Shown piece after piece: positions 1 to 7,843 of a stretch of 13,438 nucleotides of DNA. A model generated the notes under the pieces. It was not told the origin of the DNA, ran no database searches, and worked only from the letters and a program-made list of their open reading frames with translations. Made by a program: the position numbers and the translations under genes. The stretch is from an uncultured Eubacterium sp. Lineage in GTDB: Bacteria; Bacillota_A; Clostridia; Lachnospirales; Lachnospiraceae. Position 1 is the stretch's first letter, and every line of letters begins with the position of its first letter. The DNA lies in NCBI GenBank assembly GCA_948560485.1, contig CAOXUF010000031.1, positions 1 to 13,438 on the forward strand, in the 5' to 3' direction.

Positions 1-47
1 CTACACATAGAGGCACACTCTTTCCCTACACGACGCGCTTCCGATCT
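1..47. other. Illumina P5/i5/read-1 adapter contamination at contig end
   Basis: Bases 1-6 match the end of the P5 arm. Bases 7-14 read ATAGAGGC, which is the TruSeq HT i5 index I know as D502. Bases 15-47 match the 33-base Illumina read-1 adapter with a single mismatch at base 37 (g for T). Genomic sequence begins at base 48. Read on the minus strand, the adapter adds a spurious 14-residue tail and a stop codon to the histidine kinase. This is a library artefact left in the assembly, so the window starts at a true contig edge. Confidence 0.97.
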
Positions 48-618
48 GTCTGCTCATGCGTTCCGTTTCTTTTATAATGACTTCATAGTAATTCTGCCTT
101 TTCGCTTCATCCGTTTCATCCTGTAATCCTTCCGTATAAGCCTGGATCACTCCCAAAGGCGTTTTCATTTCGTGGGAGAGGCTGTCTACCAGTTCTTTGC
201 GCTCCGAGAGCAGACGCTTTTTCTGCTCCACATCCTGCTCAAGCTTACTATTTACCTGTTCCAGCTCCCCGAATGCTTCCTGCAAATTCTGTGCCATAAC
301 ATTCAGGCTATGGGAAAGTTCCCCAAACTCATCATGCCCTGTCACCTCACAAAGATGTGTGAAGTCTAAATCTGACATCCGACCGGCTGCTTCATTCAGT
401 TCAGACACAGGCTTTGAAATAAACCTGGCCATCCACAGGTCAATCACACAGATCAAGACGGCAACAAATATCAGCCAGATCATAAGAGAAATATCTGCGT
501 TTAATGGCAGCCTGGTAGAAAACACATAAGACAACACTAGAATGGCTCCCATGAGTTTGGAAGCCATCACTATTTTTTTCCGAATGGTAAAAACATTCAT
601 TTGCTCTCTTATTTTCAT
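48..618 (-). CDS. VanS-like sensor histidine kinase, C-terminus missing (contig end)
   Basis: This is the N-terminal part (about 190 residues) of a membrane histidine kinase that would autophosphorylate and pass phosphate to the response regulator encoded just upstream. Two membrane segments (about residues 22-34 and 43-62) are separated by only about 8 residues, so there is almost no extracellular sensor. A HAMP domain follows (about 62-115), then a coiled coil and the dimerisation domain with the H-box, phospho-acceptor His149 in SLSHEMKTP. The catalytic ATPase domain (N, G1, F and G2 boxes) is absent because the contig ends in adapter sequence: residue 191 spans the junction and 192-205 would be adapter-encoded. 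The start ATG overlaps the regulator stop by 4 bases (ATGA), showing translational coupling. The closest resemblance by eye is to VanS-type kinases; the signal is unknown. Confidence 0.9.
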
Positions 619-1283
619 GCTGTCACCTCAAGTTTGTAACCGGACCGGATAAGTGTAACGATATGCCTGCCTTCGTCACCTAATTTCTGACGGAGAGTTT
701 TGATATGCGTATCTACGGTTCTAGTCGTTCCCTCAAAGTCATATCCCCATATCCGGTTCAGTAATTGTTCGCGGCTGAAGATCTGGCCCGGATTTAACAT
801 AAAAAAGTGAAGCAGTTCATATTCCTTGTAAGTCAGCGTGATTTCCTTTCCATCCAAAAAAACTTTATGTGAGGCTGTAAGGATTGAAATTTTTCCGGCG
901 TTTATAGTGTCTGCCGGAAGAGCGGAAGAACGGCGCAGCAGGGCGTTTGCCTTTGCCAGCAGCACTTTCGGGCTGAATGGTTTTGTCATGTAATCATCTG
1001 CGCCCAAATCATAACCTTTCAATTTATCGTCTTCATTACTTTTAGCTGTCAACATGATAATCGGGAGATTACTCATTTCCCTTGCCATCTTACAAACAGA
1101 AAAGCCATCAAGGTGGGGCATCATAATATCCAGTATCATCAAATCCATAGGATTATTTTTCAGCGTCAGCAACGCATCCATACCATCATCAGCGGTAAAA
1201 CAAGTATGACCGCCACGCTGCATATATCGCGCAATAATTTCCTGCATATTCTTTTCATCTTCGACAATCAGAACTTTCGCCAT
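615..1283 (-). CDS. OmpR/PhoB-family response regulator (VanR-like)
   Basis: This 222-residue transcription factor is partner to the adjoining kinase. The N-terminal receiver domain has the acidic pair E8/D9, the phospho-acceptor D52 in LDIMMP, T79 and K101 in the TKPF motif. A linker leads to a C-terminal winged-helix DNA-binding domain (about residues 125-220) with the usual EYELL and VDTHIKTLRQKLG recognition-helix region. AAGGAGT lies about 7 bases before the ATG. Its stop overlaps the kinase start by 4 bases. It sits 125 bases downstream of the chemoreceptor gene, so it may be co-transcribed with it or have its own promoter in that gap; I see no clear promoter there. The target genes are not evident. 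Confidence 0.95.
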   Translation of the reverse strand: MAKVLIVEDEKNMQEIIARYMQRGGHTCFTADDGMDALLTLKNNPMDLMILDIMMPHLDGFSVCKMAREMSNLPIIMLTAKSNEDDKLKGYDLGADDYMTKPFSPKVLLAKANALLRRSSALPADTINAGKISILTASHKVFLDGKEITLTYKEYELLHFFMLNPGQIFSREQLLNRIWGYDFEGTTRTVDTHIKTLRQKLGDEGRHIVTLIRSGYKLEVTA

Positions 1284-1408
1284 AGGATTTACTCCTTTAC
1301 TTTTAATAACAACAGCCTAATTCAAGCTGTTTCAGCACCAACTGGCTTAATGCATCCTCTCGGATATGGTACTGCGTACATTCCTTTGCCCTGCCTTTAT
1401 CTTTTTAC

Positions 1409-2995
1409 TTAAAAATCTGCAAATACTTCCATCTGATGTTTCAGTTCATTTACAATCTCACGGTTTGTATCCATACGTGCCGTAATATCCGCCATATCCC
1501 CGACCAGACTCTTCGTGCTGTCCGCAACACCAGTAATTCCGGCGGCGCCATCATCTATCGCTTTTGTAATGCTTTCAATCGAATCGGCAATTTCAGTCAT
1601 GGAATTTCTAAGGCGGTCAGTCCTGCTGTTGAATGCATCGATCATTTCCTTTATATAATCGGCGTCCTCTTTGTACTGCTTTCCGGAACAGACGAATTCC
1701 TGAAATTCTGCCAAAATAGTCTCACTCAGATAGTCTGCCAAATCCTGAGAATGCTTTGACAGATTATGTACTGCGTTTGTAACTATCTGATTGACACTCT
1801 GAATACGTCCTGCAGTCTCACTGCAGGAGCTCGCTAAGGATTTGATCTCAGCGGCAACAACGGCAAAGCCTTTCCCAGCTTCGCCGGCACGCATTGCTTC
1901 TACAGAAGCATTGAGGGCAATTAAATTGGTTGTTGACGAGATCTCTACGATATCCTTTGTCAGCTTATCTACCTGGTCTACACTCTTGCTGTTTTTGATG
2001 GCCTCTTCCAGCACTTCCAGGATATCCCCCGCCTTCGTCTGGATGACTTCTGTGTTTGTCTGTGCCGCTGCTTCCATCTCATTTGCTCTTATCTTCATTT
2101 CAGCAGAATACTCCGTGATGGCGCTGCATTCTTCTGCCATATCATGCACATCCCCTTTGATGTCCGCAGCGCTTTTGTTAATAATCACCGCATGATTTGC
2201 CACCTTTTGTATTGCCATAGACAAGGAACCTGCCAGCGAAGAAAGACCTTTCGCACTTTTTCCTGATGTGCGCGTATGTTTCAGCACCTCGCCTGTCACT
2301 TCGTCAAGCTTCTGAGAACTTTCCTGAAGCGTATCCACCGTGCCTTTGATTGGCGTAATCACATATTTCTTAATGATCCGTATCGCCGCAAGCACCAGTA
2401 CCAGACACGCGACTACAGATGCAACAGCGATAATCAACGAGATGATATAAACAAACAATAGCTTCTGTCTTGCACTGGCCGTCCTTGCACTTACATCCGC
2501 ATACAGCTCGTCAGCATTGCCTGCTATGGCAGCTCCATAACGGGCAACGTCACCGTTGGCATAATCATAGGCATCCTGGGTATTGCTGTCTGCACTCGCG
2601 CAAACAAGATAAACCAACGCATGTTGAAAAGAGTCATAATTATCCAAAAGCTGTTCATAAACCGCTGCTTCCTCTTCTGTGACATAATTTTGATATTCAT
2701 TTAAATAAGCTTCCAGGGTATTTTCTTCTTCTTTGATCTGTGCCACAACATCAATCATGGTATTATAGTCTGTCGCAACAATATGAGACAGCGCCATCTT
2801 ATGAATATTTGTGGTCGTGTGACGGATATTCTGCAATGTTTCTGACCCTACCATATAGTCATCTACAATTTTTGAAGCATTCGCATTTACGTTATTGATA
2901 CTGAAAACCGATAAAGCATTCGATATTAATGCCACGACGCCAAGTAGGATGATTGGAAGTATCAGACGTTGTTGTATGGTAAATTTTTTCTTCAT
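1409..2995 (-). CDS. Methyl-accepting chemotaxis protein (4HB-type sensor)
   Basis: This 528-residue transmembrane chemoreceptor has a first membrane segment at about residues 10-33 and a mostly helical extracellular domain at about 34-178, consistent with a four-helix-bundle MCP sensor. A second membrane segment follows at about 179-206, then a short HAMP-like stretch and a long cytoplasmic coiled coil. The hairpin tip that binds CheA and CheW is clear at about 350-382 (TNLIALNASVEAMRAGEAGK and then GFAVVAAEI). The gene starts 31 bases after the stop of the solute-binding lipoprotein gene, with AAGGAA upstream of the ATG, so the two are probably translated from one transcript. An extracellular binding protein next to a receptor suggests that ligand-loaded binding protein could signal through it; this is inference. 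No CheA, CheW or flagellar gene lies in the window. Confidence 0.95.
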   Translation of the reverse strand: MKKKFTIQQRLILPIILLGVVALISNALSVFSINNVNANASKIVDDYMVGSETLQNIRHTTTNIHKMALSHIVATDYNTMIDVVAQIKEEENTLEAYLNEYQNYVTEEEAAVYEQLLDNYDSFQHALVYLVCASADSNTQDAYDYANGDVARYGAAIAGNADELYADVSARTASARQKLLFVYIISLIIAVASVVACLVLVLAAIRIIKKYVITPIKGTVDTLQESSQKLDEVTGEVLKHTRTSGKSAKGLSSLAGSLSMAIQKVANHAVIINKSAADIKGDVHDMAEECSAITEYSAEMKIRANEMEAAAQTNTEVIQTKAGDILEVLEEAIKNSKSVDQVDKLTKDIVEISSTTNLIALNASVEAMRAGEAGKGFAVVAAEIKSLASSCSETAGRIQSVNQIVTNAVHNLSKHSQDLADYLSETILAEFQEFVCSGKQYKEDADYIKEMIDAFNSRTDRLRNSMTEIADSIESITKAIDDGAAGITGVADSTKSLVGDMADITARMDTNREIVNELKHQMEVFADF

Positions 2996-3026
2996 TTTAC
3001 ATTAGCATTTCCTTTCCATATATGTA

Positions 3027-4262
3027 CTATCTTGCAGAAACTCCTTCTGCCATCTCATCTAACTGCTCCTGCAAGTCCTGACCAGAAGAATTTCCCGCCG
3101 CCATATTTGACGCAAACTTCGTAACAGGATCCCAAAAATTACCGCCTACCCTCTGAAGCTGGGAAAACTCAGATTGTTCTAACAGAGCAGCGATTGCCGG
3201 CGATTGGTTGATCTCCTCGGAATCTGCGACCACAAGATTTGACGGACCCTGACCGCGCATTTCAAAACGAAGCCGCTGATTCTCCTCGTTTGTAATCCAT
3301 TCAGCAAGCCTGGACGCCCATATTGGGTATTCGGAATAAGCGTTTACGCCGATCAGTTTACAACCAGAAAAAGATGCCATCTGTACCTGTCCGCCGTTGC
3401 AAGTATAAGTCGGCAGCTTCGCAGCCGCGGCATTTTTCCCCCAGGCCTCGTTTACCGCAACTGAATTCCATACGCCGCTGACACCCGCAATGACTGTTCC
3501 GTCCCTGACTCCGTCAAGAAACTCTTCATCGGTACCATTGGAAAAACCTGGATGTTTCGCAATTTTAAGCATTGCCTGAGCCACGTCAATCCCCCGAATA
3601 TCCCCGTCTGCCTCATTCCATGTGCAGTAGTTTGTGATCCCGTCGTCGTTAAGCCCAACCTGAAGTCCTGTATTTCCAAAAAAAGAATATACATACCACG
3701 CGGAAGACCAGTCCATGGTAAATAATTTGCCGTTTTCAGCCGCGGCTTTTAATAAACCTTCCAGCGTCTTTACCTGTTTTTCTGTGATATATTTCCTGTT
3801 ATAATATAAAAAATAACCGTTATCAGCAGTCAGCGGATATGCATATAGCTGATCGTTTACTGTAGCGGCCTCTACAGCGCCTGGCAAATTTCTATCTCTA
3901 ATCTCATCCGCATTCTCAATGGGATCCAACGCTCCGGCGGCCGCCAGGGCATTTAACTGATCGTCAGCAAATGTAAACACATCTGCGCCATCTTCCAATC
4001 CTCCGAGCAATGCGTCTTTACACTGGGATTCTCCCTGTACCTCAAACGAGATCTGAATATTTGCCTCTCCCTGATACTTTTTCTGAAAACTCTGTATGAT
4101 CTGATTCATCAGTTCCGCATCTTCCTCAGCGCCCCAGACTACAAGCTCAACTTTTTGAGATTCTGTATTTTCTGACAGATCTGGCTTCTCTCTCAAGCCG
4201 CATCCCGCAAGCGCTGCGGTGCATAGAATACCTAGAAGAAATCCACATATTCTTTTTTCCAT
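3027..4262 (-). CDS. Extracellular solute-binding lipoprotein (family 1, sugar-type)
   Basis: This 411-residue precursor has a lipoprotein signal peptide: basic MEKR, a hydrophobic core, and a lipobox LAGC with Cys21 as the lipidated residue. The mature part begins with a Ser/Glu/Asp-rich linker, and the remainder has the pattern of ABC-importer substrate-binding proteins of the maltose-binding class (VELVVWG at the N-terminal strand, an aromatic-rich middle with WYVYSFFG, and a C-terminal ASRLAEWITNEENQ helix). The expected role is capture of a sugar or oligosaccharide outside the membrane. No permease or ATPase gene accompanies it; it is followed instead by a chemoreceptor and a two-component system, which points to a sensing role. 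It is first in its operon, behind a clear promoter. The ligand cannot be predicted. Confidence 0.92.
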   Translation of the reverse strand: MEKRICGFLLGILCTAALAGCGLREKPDLSENTESQKVELVVWGAEEDAELMNQIIQSFQKKYQGEANIQISFEVQGESQCKDALLGGLEDGADVFTFADDQLNALAAAGALDPIENADEIRDRNLPGAVEAATVNDQLYAYPLTADNGYFLYYNRKYITEKQVKTLEGLLKAAAENGKLFTMDWSSAWYVYSFFGNTGLQVGLNDDGITNYCTWNEADGDIRGIDVAQAMLKIAKHPGFSNGTDEEFLDGVRDGTVIAGVSGVWNSVAVNEAWGKNAAAAKLPTYTCNGGQVQMASFSGCKLIGVNAYSEYPIWASRLAEWITNEENQRLRFEMRGQGPSNLVVADSEEINQSPAIAALLEQSEFSQLQRVGGNFWDPVTKFASNMAAGNSSGQDLQEQLDEMAEGVSAR

Positions 4263-4297
4263 ATTGTTCCCATCCTTTACACTCCGTTTTTGCAGTT

Positions 4298-4326
4298 ATT
4301 ATAACATTGATACTAGCATTTTGCAA
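4298..4326 (-). promoter_or_regulatory. Promoter of the binding-protein/chemoreceptor/two-component operon
   Basis: On the minus strand, TTGCAA (4321-4326) and TATAAT (4298-4303) are separated by exactly 17 bases. TGT precedes the -10, giving an extended -10. It lies about 35 bases upstream of the lipoprotein ATG. Confidence 0.7.
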
Positions 4327-4422
4327 TATGAGGACTTTGCACGGCCAGGGTTGTTTGTTTCGAACCAAATTAACCTAATAATACAATTGCATGATCATTT
4401 CTTTTCTTTACATATTTACCTG

Positions 4423-5070
4423 CTATCCTTCAATAAAAGAGTGGCTCATAATGTAAAATTCATCTTGGCTTGGCAGGTATTTCTTTTCCAACTTTTCAAG
4501 GGTATTATCATAATCTTGTGCCTGCTCTTCACTAACAGCCATAATATCACTTTCCTGATAAATCCATTTATGTCCGGCAAGAACATTGGGGATTAACTCT
4601 TTTACCATCATTGGTGACGGATATTTTCCGTTCTCAATACAAACATTAAATTTTTTACAGCTTTTGAATCCACGGCTGACATAATTAACAGGACTTCCAA
4701 ATATAACGATTGAATCATAGCCTAATCTTATAGCTTCTTTAAAGGAATGTTCCATAAGCATTTTCCCATACCCCATTCTCTGACAAGCTGGCAAAATACT
4801 TACCGGGCCAAATGTTAAAACTTCTTTCATACCTCCGTTTTCATCCATTAGCTTTGCCTTTGTGTACATAATATTTCCAATAATGCTTCCATTTAACTCT
4901 AAAACGAAATCTAATTTTGGAATAAAGTCTTTATGATTCCGCATGATATGGACTAAATAATGCTCCACACATCCTGGAATGTAAAGATTATAAAAGGCTT
5001 CCCTTGTTATTCTTTCTACGATTTCATAATCAGCCTTTTCCTCATTTCTAATTTTAATTTTCTGTTCCAT
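4423..5070 (-). CDS. GNAT-family N-acetyltransferase
   Basis: This is a 215-residue protein if translated from the ATG at 5070, chosen because GGAGG sits 6 bases before it; an in-frame ATG at 5091 has no comparable site. It should transfer an acetyl group from acetyl-CoA to an unknown amine. The acetyl-CoA-binding motif A is visible at about residues 88-110, with the V-strand GPVSILP followed by the pyrophosphate loop QRMGYGKM. Earlier, FVLELNGSIIGNIMYTKAKL forms the usual central strands. The roughly 70-residue C-terminal extension after the core is typical of YhbS-like members. It lies 31 bases behind the histidine kinase of the ABC-transporter operon and is probably its last gene, which would fit a self-protection function, although the substrate is unknown. 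Confidence 0.88.
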   Translation of the reverse strand: MEQKIKIRNEEKADYEIVERITREAFYNLYIPGCVEHYLVHIMRNHKDFIPKLDFVLELNGSIIGNIMYTKAKLMDENGGMKEVLTFGPVSILPACQRMGYGKMLMEHSFKEAIRLGYDSIVIFGSPVNYVSRGFKSCKKFNVCIENGKYPSPMMVKELIPNVLAGHKWIYQESDIMAVSEEQAQDYDNTLEKLEKKYLPSQDEFYIMSHSFIEG

Positions 5071-5101
5071 GATATTCCTCCATCGTATCATTTCTTTATG
5101 T

Positions 5102-5995
5102 TTACATATCTGGAAATGAAATGCAAATACTCAACTTGTTCTCAAAATACTCAGCTGCTATTGTTCCATTCATTTGCTCAATCAATGTTCTGGCAATCGC
5201 CAGACCTAAACCTGTTGATTTTCTCGCAGCTTCCACCGTATAAAATCGGTCAAACAATTTACCAACCTGCACCTCGTTCAATCCAGATGCCGTATTCGTA
5301 AAAGTTATTTCGCCTGTTTCGGAAAGAGTAATATCGAAATCTCCATCGCTATACTTAATTGCATTATTCAAAAGATTAGAAAATACACGAGCTAAAGAGG
5401 AACGGTCAAGTAATCTGATAACATTAGCTTCTGGCATTCGTACCTTCGGCGTGATACCTCTTTCATTTAGGGCAGCATAGAAAGCCGCGATACTTTCTTC
5501 TAAAACTCCGTTTATGGCAATCGGCTCTCTTACCGTATTATTACCTCTGGAAATAATAACTGAATATCGAAACAGTTCCTCCGTCAATTGCATTAACACT
5601 TCTGACCGATTTCGGATTACTTCAATATACCGTTCTACATTTTTGGATTTTTCTTCTTGCTCAAGCAAATCCAAATATCCACAAATTGCCGTGAGTGGCG
5701 TTCGCAAGTCATGAGAAATATTCGTAACAGCGTTTTTTAATTCCGTATCGCCTTGCTGAAAACGACGCCGTTCTGCACGAAGTTTACGAAGCTCTTTATT
5801 TATGCTGTCTGCCAAATGACGCATAACTCGATCGCCTGAAGAAATATCGATCAGCGTGTTGGTATCGGTTATGAGCCTATCGGCAAAAGCATTGTCAATT
5901 TCCTTTGCTGCTTTTTTCAAAATATAAATTTTTACAAGCAAAGCAATGATAAGCAAAGCCATCATGCCGATAACCGCCCATAACCACACTTCCAT
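5102..5995 (-). CDS. Single-TM sensor histidine kinase of ABC-transporter operon
   Basis: This 297-residue kinase has one N-terminal membrane helix (about residues 5-26) and no extracellular domain. The H-box is SHDLRTPLT with phospho-acceptor His95. The ATPase domain has the N-box NLLNNAIKYS (Asn211), an F-box LFDRFY (247-252) and a G2 box TGLGLAIA (261-268). The usual DxGxG G1 motif is replaced by a TNTASGL stretch, which I recall as normal for this kinase subfamily. Kinases without an input domain usually sense through the neighbouring ABC permease, and here the permease gene ends 10 bases upstream. It should phosphorylate the response regulator at 7844-8509. The system resembles lantibiotic or bacitracin-type detoxification sets. 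Confidence 0.93.
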   Translation of the reverse strand: MEVWLWAVIGMMALLIIALLVKIYILKKAAKEIDNAFADRLITDTNTLIDISSGDRVMRHLADSINKELRKLRAERRRFQQGDTELKNAVTNISHDLRTPLTAICGYLDLLEQEEKSKNVERYIEVIRNRSEVLMQLTEELFRYSVIISRGNNTVREPIAINGVLEESIAAFYAALNERGITPKVRMPEANVIRLLDRSSLARVFSNLLNNAIKYSDGDFDITLSETGEITFTNTASGLNEVQVGKLFDRFYTVEAARKSTGLGLAIARTLIEQMNGTIAAEYFENKLSICISFPDM

Positions 5996-6005
5996 AGCAA
6001 GCTCC

Positions 6006-6845
6006 TTACTTCAAATCTTTTCTCTTGAAAATGAATATTCCGCCTAAGGTTGTCAAAACAGTAATGGCGGCAGATGATATAAGCATACGAACCATTTGGG
6101 CAGCATTTCCAATTTCCAACTGCCACATTTGTAAGCCCTGTCCCGTAGGCAAAAAATCAATGATAAATTCATAAACCGTCCGTGTAACTCCACTAACATA
6201 GTTTGGATTGGGAGTTGGCTCAGCCATTTCCATTCCGTTCGCAGTTATTTGAACACTACCTGCCATTTCCGGCTCACAAAGACCATTATATATCATACTT
6301 GCAAAAACAAGAAGTCCAAGAAACAGTAACATAGAAACTGCAACGGTAATGGCTTTGTTCGTGCTTTGCATACAGACAAAAGTAAATATTGCTGAAAAAG
6401 CAGCTTCAAACATAACAGCAATGAACAGATATACAAGCAGATTAGGTACACCCATTTTCCAAACACCGAGAGCAGGAATGGCAGCCAATGCTCCAATCAT
6501 CCAGATGAACATGATCAGCAATGTTGCAGCGAATGAAGTAATCAGATTCGCAAGATAAATGCTTGTTCTTGTATGACCGACAATCATTTTATTTCGGATT
6601 GTTCCGTCACTATATTCCGTCCCTAAAAACATACTGCTGAACAATGCACAAAACCCCCCAATAATCACGGCAAAATGAAAGTAATACTTATCTATACTGT
6701 AATTGTATTCTGATAAGTGGATTGTTGCCTGTCTGCTCCCATTCAGCATATATACAACAGAATAAATCAACATAGATCCCATACAGAGCCAGAATATTTT
6801 GTCTTTCCAAAGCCGGGAAAAATTGGCAGATAATAATTTACGCAT
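6006..6845 (-). CDS. ABC-2 type transporter permease (BcrB-like)
   Basis: This is a 279-residue membrane protein if it starts at the ATG at 6845, chosen because GGGAGG lies about 8 bases before it and the N-terminus then reads MRKLLSANFSRLWKDKIFW, typical of this family. A longer reading frame from 6896 would add 17 residues inside the ATPase gene and lacks a good site. Six hydrophobic segments are visible: one after the N-terminal cytoplasmic helix, one near HFAVIIGGFCALFSSMFLG, two in the middle, one near AITVAVSMLLFLGLLVF and a last one before the basic C-terminus FKRKDLK. A roughly 60-residue soluble loop separates the last two helices. The start overlaps the ATPase stop by 8 bases. With the ATPase it should form an exporter, possibly of antimicrobial peptides. 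Confidence 0.9.
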   Translation of the reverse strand: MRKLLSANFSRLWKDKIFWLCMGSMLIYSVVYMLNGSRQATIHLSEYNYSIDKYYFHFAVIIGGFCALFSSMFLGTEYSDGTIRNKMIVGHTRTSIYLANLITSFAATLLIMFIWMIGALAAIPALGVWKMGVPNLLVYLFIAVMFEAAFSAIFTFVCMQSTNKAITVAVSMLLFLGLLVFASMIYNGLCEPEMAGSVQITANGMEMAEPTPNPNYVSGVTRTVYEFIIDFLPTGQGLQMWQLEIGNAAQMVRMLISSAAITVLTTLGGIFIFKRKDLK

Positions 6846-7752
6846 TTTTTCCACCTCCCACAAGGCTGACATAGTAGCTTTCAAGACTTTCATCACGCTC
6901 TTGCATTGAAATCACTTCACAATTCTCTTTTGCTAATGCCACAGTCAGCTGAGATATATTCACTTTTGCATACACAGCAGCAGTTTCGTCCGTAATTATT
7001 TTATAATCAATGCCCATTTCATCAAGCACACGAGCAAGCGCTTTTGTGTTGCTGACTTCCATTCGGATACATTTTTTGCAAGCGGCTTCTAATTCATCTG
7101 CACTCATTTCCTTTACAATATATCCATTGTCAATAAAACCATAATGAGTTGCTAATTTAGACAGTTCATCAAGTATGTGACTTGAAATGAAAACTGTAAT
7201 CTGCTGTTCCCGATTGAGCTTCAAAATCAACTCTCGAATCTCAATGATGCCTTGTGGGTCAAGACCGTTTACAGGCTCATCTAAAACCAAAAAGTCTGGG
7301 GCGCCGGCAAGAGCGATTGCGATACCCAATCTTTGCCGCATACCAAGAGAAAAATTTTTTGCTTTCTTTTTTCCTGTGTTGTCAAGACCAACCAGCTTCA
7401 AAATTTCAGTCAGTCCGTCAAATGATGGAAGCCCCAGAGTACGGTACTGCTGTTTTAGATTATCCTCTGCTGTCATATCAAGATAAATAGACGGAGTTTC
7501 TACAACCGCTCCCATTCTTCTTCGGGATTTTACAATATCCTTGTCTGTATTTTTCCTTCCATATAGCGTGTAATCACCAGATGTTGGATCTTGTAAACCG
7601 CAGATCAGGCGAATGAGTGTTGTTTTGCCAGCACCGTTTCTCCCCACAAAGCCATAAATAGCTCCTTTGGGAATGTTCATAGATAGTCCGTTTAACGCTT
7701 TGAAATCTTTATAGTTTTTACTCAAGGCGTTTATTTCGAGAACATATTCCAT
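6838..7752 (-). CDS. ABC transporter ATP-binding protein (BcrA-like)
   Basis: This 304-residue ATPase powers the adjacent permease. Walker A is GRNGAGKT (37-44), the signature is FSLGMRQRLG (134-143), Walker B is FLVLDEP (154-160) and the switch histidine is His192. A C-terminal segment of about 80 residues follows the nucleotide-binding fold, as in BcrA-type exporters for lantibiotics and bacitracin. AGGAGGAGGT lies about 9 bases before the ATG. Between this gene and the response-regulator gene upstream are four tandem repeats that look like a regulator binding site, so the transporter is probably induced by that regulator. The substrate is not determinable from the sequence. Confidence 0.95.
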   Translation of the reverse strand: MEYVLEINALSKNYKDFKALNGLSMNIPKGAIYGFVGRNGAGKTTLIRLICGLQDPTSGDYTLYGRKNTDKDIVKSRRRMGAVVETPSIYLDMTAEDNLKQQYRTLGLPSFDGLTEILKLVGLDNTGKKKAKNFSLGMRQRLGIAIALAGAPDFLVLDEPVNGLDPQGIIEIRELILKLNREQQITVFISSHILDELSKLATHYGFIDNGYIVKEMSADELEAACKKCIRMEVSNTKALARVLDEMGIDYKIITDETAAVYAKVNISQLTVALAKENCEVISMQERDESLESYYVSLVGGGKNA

Positions 7753-7799
7753 AAAAAATAACCTCCTCCTTTATGTGATGCTGACATTTTACCGAGTAA

Positions 7800-7841
7800 T
7801 CGTAAAGAAGTTAGTAAAGAAAATAGTAAAGAAATAGTAAA
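7800..7841 (-). promoter_or_regulatory. Four tandem response-regulator-type repeats upstream of ABC genes
   Basis: On the minus strand the motif TTTACTA or TTTACGA occurs four times. Plus-strand positions are 7800-7806 (tcgtaaa), 7812-7818, 7824-7830 and 7835-7841 (all tagtaaa). Start-to-start spacing is 12, 12 and 11 bases, about one helical turn, the arrangement used by OmpR-family dimers. The array lies just after the response-regulator stop and about 50 bases before the ATPase ATG. A possible TAAAAT -10 follows in the direction of transcription, without a good -35, as expected for an activated promoter. Confidence 0.65.
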
Positions 7842-7843
7842 TA

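Noticed and set aside
1..47. A novel C-terminal tail on the first histidine kinase
   Set aside because: The tail is encoded by sequencing adapter, not by the genome.
1842..2195. 117-codon plus-strand frame opposite the chemoreceptor
   Set aside because: It is antisense to the highly conserved MCP signalling region and is a shadow of its codon bias.
4147..4368. 73-codon minus-strand frame over the start of the lipoprotein gene
   Set aside because: It would span the lipoprotein promoter and signal peptide region in a different frame, with no ribosome site.
6838..6896. Longer permease start at 6896
   Set aside because: The extra 17 residues lie inside the ATPase gene, lack a ribosome site, and the start at 6845 has GGGAGG and a typical N-terminus.
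7800..7841. Short tandem repeats as a possible CRISPR array
   Set aside because: The repeat unit is only 7 bases with 4-5-base gaps; this is an operator-like array, not repeats with spacers.
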